A stretch of 11,016 nt of DNA from Pseudomonadota bacterium (lineage in GTDB: Bacteria; Myxococcota; Bradymonadia; UBA4248), in the NCBI GenBank assembly GCA_017613855.1, contig JAGACY010000394.1, forward strand, positions 1 through 11,016, read 5' to 3'. The translations under genes were made by a program, and so were the position numbers. A model generated the notes under the pieces. That model was not told the DNA's origin and ran no database searches. It was given only the letters and a program-made list of their open reading frames with translations. Below are positions 5,473 to 11,016 of the stretch, in pieces. Within the stretch, counting starts at the first letter, position 1. Every line of letters starts with the position of its first letter.

Positions 5473-8400
5473 CTACGGTGTCGCCGGTTTACCCGTGTCT
5501 GTCAAAGCGCACTTCGCGTCCAGATGGTACAGTTTTGAAGCGTTGTTTGTTTCATCACATTCACTGATGTTGTCACTGAAGTCGACGACATAATAGATAT
5601 CGGCGCCGGAGGTGAGATCAACCGTTTCGGAGGTCGGATTGCCGTCAGCATCGAGCACGACCCGGTCGATCCAGGTGAATTTGATCATCGCATGTCCTCC
5701 GGCGGGCAATGACATATCGACGGGAACGATGCCAATGAGCTTGTCGCCGGCACTGTCATCTACGTAGAAGCGAACCACGAAGCTCGTGCTCGTTCCGATA
5801 GTGCCTCGGTTCAGTACGAGTGCGTCAAAGTGAATATACATCGGGCAGTTGGCATCATTGACCGAAAGCTCACGCGGGTAGAAATCGGGAGCATTCAGAA
5901 TGCCGCTCGGCTGGATGTTCTGGCGATAGTTGTTGTACTTCATCTTTTGGTAACTGGCCGCATGGCTCCAGTTGGGGGCTACGCCGTCGATGAGCCAGTG
6001 GGCTTGCGTTTCGTGAGGTACATTGCCGTTTTCTTCGATATTGGAGATATGGTACTGGTGCTGGTTCCAGATGCGTCTCGAACGAACCCATTTGCGATCG
6101 GGGTCATACCAAACGTTGACGCCGCGGGTCTGGCCGCTGAAGATAACATCTTTGCCGTCAATTTTCGTGGTATAATCGGCACCTGCCGAGTCGGAGGCAA
6201 CGACAATTTCGGTTTCGCCATCGCCATCGACGTCGGCAATGATGGGATATTCCCAACCCGTCGCCGAGTAGTTCGGTCTTTCGAAGATGATGGTGGGCTT
6301 GGTATAGCCACTCGCCGGTTTTTCGGCGTCGCTCTTGCCTTTGTAGACGCGCAGTCTCGTTTCGTCCGAGTAGACGACTTCGGCGGTACCGTCGCCGTCA
6401 AAATCGAACACGCTCGATCCTGTGACTGCACTCGAATAATCCTGGGTTTTGCCGTCTGCCCAAAGGACCTCGCCACCTGTGGGGGTACCGTCATTGCTGT
6501 AAACAATATAATAGAAGCGAGCGGCCAGACCGACATCGGGAATGGTATCGCCATTGAAGTCGGCGATGACGGGATTGCCGCCGCCGGAGGCGTTGCGGTT
6601 TTGGGTGACTCGGCTTGAGTCGACGGGGATCTTGAGGTTTTTGGCCTTTTTGACAGACCATGCCCCATCCTTGAGATAGACCTTCCAGAATTCGAAGCTG
6701 CCGCCATTGGCACCGCTCGTAACCATGGCGAGTTCGGGGACGAGCTCACCATCGGCAGCGGCAGTGTCGCTGTCGGGCATGAGATCGGCAACCGCCACGA
6801 AGGAAGCCTTGCCCTCGGCGAGTGCGTTATCGGCAAGGAGAGGTTTGCAATTGGCATCGTAGATCATTTTGGCAGTCACGATTTCCTTGACGCCATCGCC
6901 GTCCAAATCGAGCAGGTGCGGCATGCTCCAATTCTTATTGCGCGTTTTGCCGTCGATTTTGACATCATCGGCGATCTGCTCACATCCCGGGCGCCACGCG
7001 AGTTGTTTGGTGGTCGGATCGACCATAGCTGCACCATAGTTGGTCACAATGGAGGGCGTCTTATCGTTGGCAGGATCGAGATAGGCAATGGCCGGTGTAT
7101 AGGTTTTGGTCTTATTGGTAATGGTGAGTGCGTATTTCTCGACGAGTTTATAGCCGCTGCCATCGGATTCGATTTTAAGGATTTGAATGCGGTCCTTCTC
7201 ATTCTGATTGGCAAAGCCATCTCTTGGGAGCTGGCATTCGGCACGTCCGGAGGTGCAGTGACCATTGGTGCCGGCGATGAGTTCGGGGCCATCGGCTTTT
7301 TCGAGAATGGGATCGTCGACATCAGCAATGGCCAGATCCAAAGGATAGGTCGAATAGATGGCTTCGGAGGAGACGATTTCGGTGCATTTGCCGATCTCAT
7401 CATCGAGGCTGATGACGCGCAGGACGCTGCCGGCCTGGGTATCGGGGCCATGACCATAGTCGCGGTTGTACGAAATGAAGGCCAGGACTGGCTTGTCTTT
7501 TTCGTTAATGACACCGTCCTTGTTGGTATCGATGAGCGGAGCGACAAGCGGCGTCACAATAACATTGGTCGAAGATTCGAATTTGGAGGGTTTGCCGCCA
7601 GGCAAACAGCTGGGCCATTGGTATTTCAGGCTCGTATTGGTGAAATCTTCGGCACTGGCTGATTTCGAGCAAATATCAGCAACGTCATCCGCATTGATGC
7701 ATTTATTGGTGATGGGATCGCAGTATTTGTCGTAATCGCAGTCAGAATCTGTCGTGCATTCGTGATTGTCTTCGGTTTCCTTGACACATCTCGGGAACAC
7801 GCATAGTTCATCGGAATTGCAGCAATGTTCCTTGAGTGTTTCGTCCGTCAGAGAGACATTGTCGTAATAACCGCATCGTTTGGTGGCATCTTCGCAATCT
7901 ATGCGGCAAATGTTATCGACGCAGGTAAGGCCGGGATCGCACTCGGGACGGCAAATTACCGTGGGATCAAAGCATTCGCCATTGTAGAAGACGAGGCCTT
8001 CGGCACAAGCGGGAACGCAAGTTCCATCTTTGCAGACCGTGTCATTTTTGCATGTTGGATTGCACTGTTTGTCGGGATCAATCAAAGTCGGGTCGACACA
8101 TGCACCTTCGATGCAGACCTGCGGGCTGACGCATTCGGGGGCACAGAAGTTGGGATCGATGCAGTGATTGTTGACGCAGACTTCGCCGGTTGGACATGCA
8201 GGACTGCAGACACTCGGGTTGATGCATGCCCCATTGATGCAGAGTTCACCTTTGGCTGCATCGCATTCGGGATCGCAATCGCCCTTGGGTACGCATTGGT
8301 TATTGTAGCAAATTTGGGTTTTATCGTTGCAGCGCGGCGTGCAAATCTGCCCGGGAGCGACATGGCAATCGTCGTAGGCACAAACCGTTTCGCCCACACA

Positions 8401-10608
8401 AATGGGCGTGCAAACCGGTTTGGGGTCGATGCATACACCACCGACACACAGTTGTTTATCGGTGCATGCAGGATTGCATTCAGTCGTGACGCACACCCCA
8501 TTGATGCAAACTTCCCCTTTGGCCGGGTCACAGGCAGGATTGCAGGAATCGTCTTGTTTGATGCAGGTATTGTGAATGCACTGTTCATCTTCTTTGCATT
8601 CGGGATCGCACAGATTGTCGGGATCTTTGCACGTTCCATGATCGCAGACTTTGCCTGCCGGGCAGCCGAGCTTACCATCTTCCTTGCAGAAATTCGGGTC
8701 GTAGCAAACGCCATTGAGGCATTCCAGACCTGCGGCACATTTGGTACTGCACACACCGGGTTCTTCGCATTTCTTATTGATGCAAACGGCGTTGTCACCA
8801 CATACTTTGGAACAGTCATCGCCCGGAGTAATGCATGCACCGTTAAAGCAAACCTTGCCTTCAGCGCATTTTGGGCTGCAGACGTTGGATTCGGGATTGG
8901 TACACTGCAAAGCGCGGCCCTCGGGATCGACGGGCCTGTTGATGCAATACTGGTCATCGAGGCAGACGACCGGCGGTTCTTCGGCTTCGCATACGCGCTT
9001 GGGATCGATGCATACACCGCCGACACACTCCTGATCGGCATGGCATGATGGATCACACTCGGACTTGCGGGATTCGCATTTGCCATTGACGCACACTTCG
9101 GTCGGCTGGCATGCGGGATTGCAGTCATCGGTGCCGGGCGTGGCAATGCAGGTATTCTGAAAACAAGTTTTGCCGTCTTCACACTTGGGATCGCATGTCT
9201 CATCAGGAAGAATGCACCTGCCCAGAACGCAAACGCCGGGAGCCGGGCAGTCGAAGCAGTAATTGGGGTCTGTACAGGCACCGTTGAGGCAAATCTCTGT
9301 GTCTTTGCATTTTTCGGTGCATTCGCCCGGCGTTTCACAATCGCCATTGATGCAGATTTCGGTGTTTTTGCACTGACCGCTGTCGCATCCGCCATCGGGA
9401 TTGATACAAATGCCGTTAAAGCACTTTTTGCCGTCCTTACAGCTTGGAACGCACAGATTGCCGGGATCAAAGCAGGCATCGGGAGGCACTTCCTCGGGAA
9501 CGCTGATGCAAATCTCCATTTCCTCGCACTCGACCGGAACATTGTCGGATGTTGGCGTCTGAGCCGTTGTCTCGCAATGGGGTTTGGTATCTTTGCATAC
9601 GCTGTTGACGCAGACCTGCTCGCCCGTGCATTCGGGAGCACAAATATTGGGGATGATGCATTCCTTATTGACGCAAATGGCTTTGGGATCGTCGCAGGAA
9701 CAACCATCATACTTAGGTTTGATGCAGGTCCCCTGGAAACATAGTTCGCCGTTTTGACAGGCAGGAAAGCATCCCTCGGTGCTGACGCTGCTGCAAACGC
9801 CCTGGATGCACTGCTGACCGGGCGGACATTCGGGCACGCACGCATTGGGATCGGTGCATGTGCCGTTGATACACACTTCGGGAGCTGTACATTCGGGATC
9901 GCATGGTTCCTGGTCGACACACCTGCCGGCGACGCAGACCTGACCGACACATGCCGGTTTGCAAAACTGCGGATCGTAGCACATGCCATTGATACAAGCC
10001 AATCCGCCACTGCACTTCGTACTGCATACACCCGGTGTGGCACATTGGCCATTGATGCAGACCTGGTCCTTCGAGCATGCAGCCCCGCAATCCTCCGATT
10101 CGAGAACGCAGGCACCATTAAAGCAAACGCGCCCTGCGGCACACGTCTGATGACAAATATTCCCCGAAGGTACACAGCTGTTATTCAGATCGGCAACGCA
10201 GAACTGATTGCCCAGACAAACATTGCCGCCATCGTCTTCACAAATTCGCCACGGATCGATGCATGCACCGTTAATACAAACCTCATAACTCTTGCAAGCA
10301 GGTTTGCATCCATTCAAAGGCAGACACTCGCCATTGATGCACTCTTCGTCTGATCCACATGCGGGATTGCAGTCCGTACTTATCTGAACACATGCCGAAT
10401 GGAAACACATTTCCCCTTTGTCGGCATCACAGGCCGGTGAGCATTCGCCATGAGGAACGCACACCCCATGAACGCAATCGCCATCACAATCGTCGCATGT
10501 TAATGTCGGATATACCCAACGATGATCGGCAATTTCATCATTGCATCCGGCAGCAGCAACAATCCCCACAAACAGCGTGATGGCCGTTGCTCTCATTCTA
10601 TTTGCCAT
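5473..10608 (-). CDS. Giant Cys-rich repeat / FG-GAP-like / CARDB-like surface lipoprotein
   Basis: This 1711-residue predicted lipoprotein has a signal peptide ending in lipobox AAGC (Cys 22). Residues 38-941 hold about 37 short Cys-rich units, mostly C-x-P-x-C-x4-5-(V/I)-C-(I/V)-N-G-x-C-(I/V)-D-P, about 22 residues each. A further Cys-rich stretch runs to about 980. Residues about 1015-1496 contain putative Ca-binding FG-GAP/VCBS-type motifs: DTNKDGVIN at 1027, DLDGDGVKE at 1234, DFNGDTIPD at 1350, DFDGDGTAE at 1402 and DVDGDGETE at 1459, probably a beta-propeller. RRIWNQHQYH at 1511-1520 is a module I associate with myxobacterial surface proteins. Residues 1576-1700 are CARDB-like, ending with ECDETNN (1683-1689). 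The ATG at 10608 is preferred over the one at 10620 because GGAGG sits five bases before it. It is followed by a strong terminator and stands as its own unit. Adhesion or surface display is inferred. Confidence 0.92.
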   Translation of the reverse strand: MANRMRATAITLFVGIVAAAGCNDEIADHRWVYPTLTCDDCDGDCVHGVCVPHGECSPACDADKGEMCFHSACVQISTDCNPACGSDEECINGECLPLNGCKPACKSYEVCINGACIDPWRICEDDGGNVCLGNQFCVADLNNSCVPSGNICHQTCAAGRVCFNGACVLESEDCGAACSKDQVCINGQCATPGVCSTKCSGGLACINGMCYDPQFCKPACVGQVCVAGRCVDQEPCDPECTAPEVCINGTCTDPNACVPECPPGQQCIQGVCSSVSTEGCFPACQNGELCFQGTCIKPKYDGCSCDDPKAICVNKECIIPNICAPECTGEQVCVNSVCKDTKPHCETTAQTPTSDNVPVECEEMEICISVPEEVPPDACFDPGNLCVPSCKDGKKCFNGICINPDGGCDSGQCKNTEICINGDCETPGECTEKCKDTEICLNGACTDPNYCFDCPAPGVCVLGRCILPDETCDPKCEDGKTCFQNTCIATPGTDDCNPACQPTEVCVNGKCESRKSECDPSCHADQECVGGVCIDPKRVCEAEEPPVVCLDDQYCINRPVDPEGRALQCTNPESNVCSPKCAEGKVCFNGACITPGDDCSKVCGDNAVCINKKCEEPGVCSTKCAAGLECLNGVCYDPNFCKEDGKLGCPAGKVCDHGTCKDPDNLCDPECKEDEQCIHNTCIKQDDSCNPACDPAKGEVCINGVCVTTECNPACTDKQLCVGGVCIDPKPVCTPICVGETVCAYDDCHVAPGQICTPRCNDKTQICYNNQCVPKGDCDPECDAAKGELCINGACINPSVCSPACPTGEVCVNNHCIDPNFCAPECVSPQVCIEGACVDPTLIDPDKQCNPTCKNDTVCKDGTCVPACAEGLVFYNGECFDPTVICRPECDPGLTCVDNICRIDCEDATKRCGYYDNVSLTDETLKEHCCNSDELCVFPRCVKETEDNHECTTDSDCDYDKYCDPITNKCINADDVADICSKSASAEDFTNTSLKYQWPSCLPGGKPSKFESSTNVIVTPLVAPLIDTNKDGVINEKDKPVLAFISYNRDYGHGPDTQAGSVLRVISLDDEIGKCTEIVSSEAIYSTYPLDLAIADVDDPILEKADGPELIAGTNGHCTSGRAECQLPRDGFANQNEKDRIQILKIESDGSGYKLVEKYALTITNKTKTYTPAIAYLDPANDKTPSIVTNYGAAMVDPTTKQLAWRPGCEQIADDVKIDGKTRNKNWSMPHLLDLDGDGVKEIVTAKMIYDANCKPLLADNALAEGKASFVAVADLMPDSDTAAADGELVPELAMVTSGANGGSFEFWKVYLKDGAWSVKKAKNLKIPVDSSRVTQNRNASGGGNPVIADFNGDTIPDVGLAARFYYIVYSNDGTPTGGEVLWADGKTQDYSSAVTGSSVFDFDGDGTAEVVYSDETRLRVYKGKSDAEKPASGYTKPTIIFERPNYSATGWEYPIIADVDGDGETEIVVASDSAGADYTTKIDGKDVIFSGQTRGVNVWYDPDRKWVRSRRIWNQHQYHISNIEENGNVPHETQAHWLIDGVAPNWSHAASYQKMKYNNYRQNIQPSGILNAPDFYPRELSVNDANCPMYIHFDALVLNRGTIGTSTSFVVRFYVDDSAGDKLIGIVPVDMSLPAGGHAMIKFTWIDRVVLDADGNPTSETVDLTSGADIYYVVDFSDNISECDETNNASKLYHLDAKCALTDTGKPATP
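7786..10497 (-). repeat. About 37 Cys-rich units with an eight-unit super-repeat
   Basis: The units are about 20-25 residues, with longer variants. Anchor units of the form C-x-P-x-C...C(I/V)xxxC(I/K)D(P/T)(K/W)x are followed by an irregular long unit. They begin at Cys 101, 323, 518 and 711 of the protein (about 10308, 9642, 9057 and 8478). Spacings are about 222, 195 and 193 residues. DNA identity between the anchors near 9000 and 8423 is visibly high (shared ATGCATACACC and CCGACACAC), which points to fairly recent block duplication. Confidence 0.85.
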
Positions 10609-10613
10609 TAAAA

Positions 10614-10618
10614 CCTCC
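10614..10618 (-). promoter_or_regulatory. Shine-Dalgarno site that decides the giant gene's start
   Basis: The minus strand reads ATGGAGGTTTTAATG. GGAGG is five bases before the second ATG (10608) and overlaps the first ATG (10620). The first ATG therefore most likely belongs to the ribosome-binding site and not to the protein. The signal peptide also fits better without the four extra residues MEVL. Confidence 0.85.
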
Positions 10619-10670
10619 ATTTTAAAAGACTCATTGCGGGCATTTTTGTGCCCTTTCTGTCAAGGATGCG

Positions 10671-10699
10671 TATGTAGAGGTTTTAATGAATGTAATCAA
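10671..10699 (-). promoter_or_regulatory. Candidate sigma-70-like promoter of the giant lipoprotein gene
   Basis: On the minus strand TTGATT (10699-10694) and TACATA (10676-10671) are 17 bp apart. Each hexamer matches the consensus only partly. A start near 10664 would give a leader of about 55 nt containing a small hairpin (GGGCA/TGCCC, 10638-10653). A perfect TTGACA at 10663-10658 lies downstream but has no -10 at the right distance. Confidence 0.35.
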
Positions 10700-10708
10700 G
10701 GAACGAGC

Positions 10709-10736
10709 AAGTTTTTCGAAATATTTCGAAAAACTT
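10709..10736. promoter_or_regulatory. 28-bp perfect palindrome, candidate operator
   Basis: The half-site AAGTTTTTCGAAAT is followed directly by its exact reverse complement, with no spacer. TTCGAA occurs twice within it. It ends 10 bp upstream of the candidate -35 of the giant lipoprotein gene, where an activator or repressor dimer could bind. There is no T-run beyond either end, so a terminator is less likely. Confidence 0.6.
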
Positions 10737-10762
10737 CATTCAATCGTCCAAATCGTTCCTTC

Positions 10763-10888
10763 GCCTTTGCGCCTTTCGGCGCATACGGCTCGCCTTTCGG
10801 GCTATCGCGCTTTGGCGCGGGTCAAAGACCACGCCTCAAAGCGCGATACGCCCTTTGGCGCCCGGCTATGTCACCATACGCCGGGCGC
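10763..10888 (+). repeat. Cluster of three bulged-C hairpins (dispersed repeat, copy B)
   Basis: Hairpin 1 (10763-10789) is GCC-TTTGCGCC, loop TTTC, GGCGCATA, bulged C, GGC, with one T-T mismatch. Hairpin 2 (10799-10853) pairs GGGC and the 12-mer TATCGCGCTTTG with CAAAGCGCGATA, bulged C, GCCC, around an imperfect inner stem GGCGCGGGTC/GACCACGCC. Hairpin 3 (10858-10888) is GCGCCCGGC-TATG, loop TCAC, CATA, bulged C, GCCGGGCGC, a 13-bp stem. Hairpin 2 is the counterpart of hairpin 1 in copy A at 1375-1429. None is followed by a T-run on the minus strand, so they are not standard terminators for the truncated gene to the right. Confidence 0.8.
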
Positions 10889-10918
10889 GTCTTTTCGTCC
10901 TAACAGGAATGCAGACAC

Positions 10919-11016
10919 CTACAGTTCTGCCTTTAAAATGGTGTCGAGCATGCGTGTAAACTCTGTTGCAAATCCAACTGGCGGGAGTCCGCTTGCCAGG
11001 GTATATTTATTATTGC
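10919..11016 (-). CDS. C-terminal fragment of a gene cut by the window edge
   Basis: Thirty-one codons are open from the edge to TAG at 10921-10919. The frame encodes a tail with the sequence YTLASGLPPVGFATEF followed by TRMLDTILKAEL. The mixed amphipathic composition looks protein-like and the frame ends just before the hairpin cluster, as a real gene end would. It lies 310 bp upstream of the giant lipoprotein on the same strand. No family is recognised. The plus-strand frame over the same bases is less convincing. Confidence 0.5.
   Translation of the reverse strand, partial: NNKYTLASGLPPVGFATEFTRMLDTILKAEL

Noticed and set aside
7825..9048. 407-codon plus-strand frame opposite the giant lipoprotein, and others at 5830-6618 and 6916-7662
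   Set aside because: They mirror the periodic Cys-rich and Asp/Gly-rich codons of the minus-strand gene, and their translations have no recognisable domain. The real gene has lipobox, repeats and domains.
10658..10663. TTGACA at the minus strand as the -35 of the giant gene
   Set aside because: No -10-like hexamer lies 15-19 bp downstream; a GGGCA/TGCCC hairpin occupies that place.
10686..11016. Plus-strand frame open to the edge, preceded by an AGAGG-like site
   Set aside because: It crosses the palindrome and the hairpin cluster, and its translation is Arg/Ala/Pro-rich low-complexity. The minus-strand tail at 10919-11016 is more protein-like.

Overview
The window reads as chromosomal DNA from a Gram-negative bacterium, most likely an uncultured Myxococcota / former Deltaproteobacteria-type lineage. 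The reasons are the lipoboxes on four of the five complete proteins, the very long Cys-rich lipoprotein that ends in FG-GAP/VCBS-like repeats, a 'RRIWNQHQYH' module and a CARDB-like domain (an arrangement I associate with myxobacterial surface proteins), and strong Shine-Dalgarno sites on several genes, which argue against Bacteroidota. No rRNA, tRNA, CRISPR array, transposase or phage gene was seen. The taxonomic call is inference.

Layout, left to right. 1-122: heptamer tract that overlaps the stop codon of the first gene. 120-1130 (-): Tat-exported lipoprotein with a flavodoxin-like domain and two [4Fe-4S] motifs (EFR1 type). 1131-1755: divergent intergenic region carrying a cluster of three hairpins. 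1756-3090 (+): modular Cys-rich lipoprotein. 3086-3305: a second heptamer tract over a stop codon, then an 84-bp hairpin-bearing unit in two copies, between convergent genes. 3306-4418 (-): radical SAM/SPASM enzyme of the lipoprotein-associated type. 4630-5205 (-): small lipoprotein with Tyr-Gly motifs at both ends and an Ala/Asn/Asp/Pro-rich repeat in the middle. 5375-5448: intrinsic terminator and a further hairpin. 5473-10608 (-): 1711-residue lipoprotein. 10609-10918: candidate promoter, a 28-bp perfect palindrome and a second triple-hairpin cluster. 10919-11016 (-): the C-terminal end of a gene cut by the window edge.

How the parts may work together. The clearest functional unit is the radical SAM/SPASM enzyme with the Tyr-Gly lipoprotein upstream on the same strand. 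It resembles the known pairing of a radical SAM enzyme with a small lipoprotein (rSAM_w_lipo / lipo_with_rSAM, as I recall those names), but the lipoprotein here looks divergent, with several KYG motifs and a repeat linker. The enzyme may modify the precursor before export. The EFR1-like protein would act outside the cytoplasm and so is an unlikely electron donor for the enzyme. The other lipoproteins look like envelope or surface components.

The least expected non-coding signal is a family of seven hairpins in three intergenic regions. All share one architecture: a GC stem, then TAT or a close variant, an inner stem-loop, ATA, a single bulged C, and the closing GC stem. The second is the pair of 7-bp repeat tracts that begin inside stop codons. 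All coordinates, counts and pairings were worked out by eye from the sequence; no database search or folding program was run.
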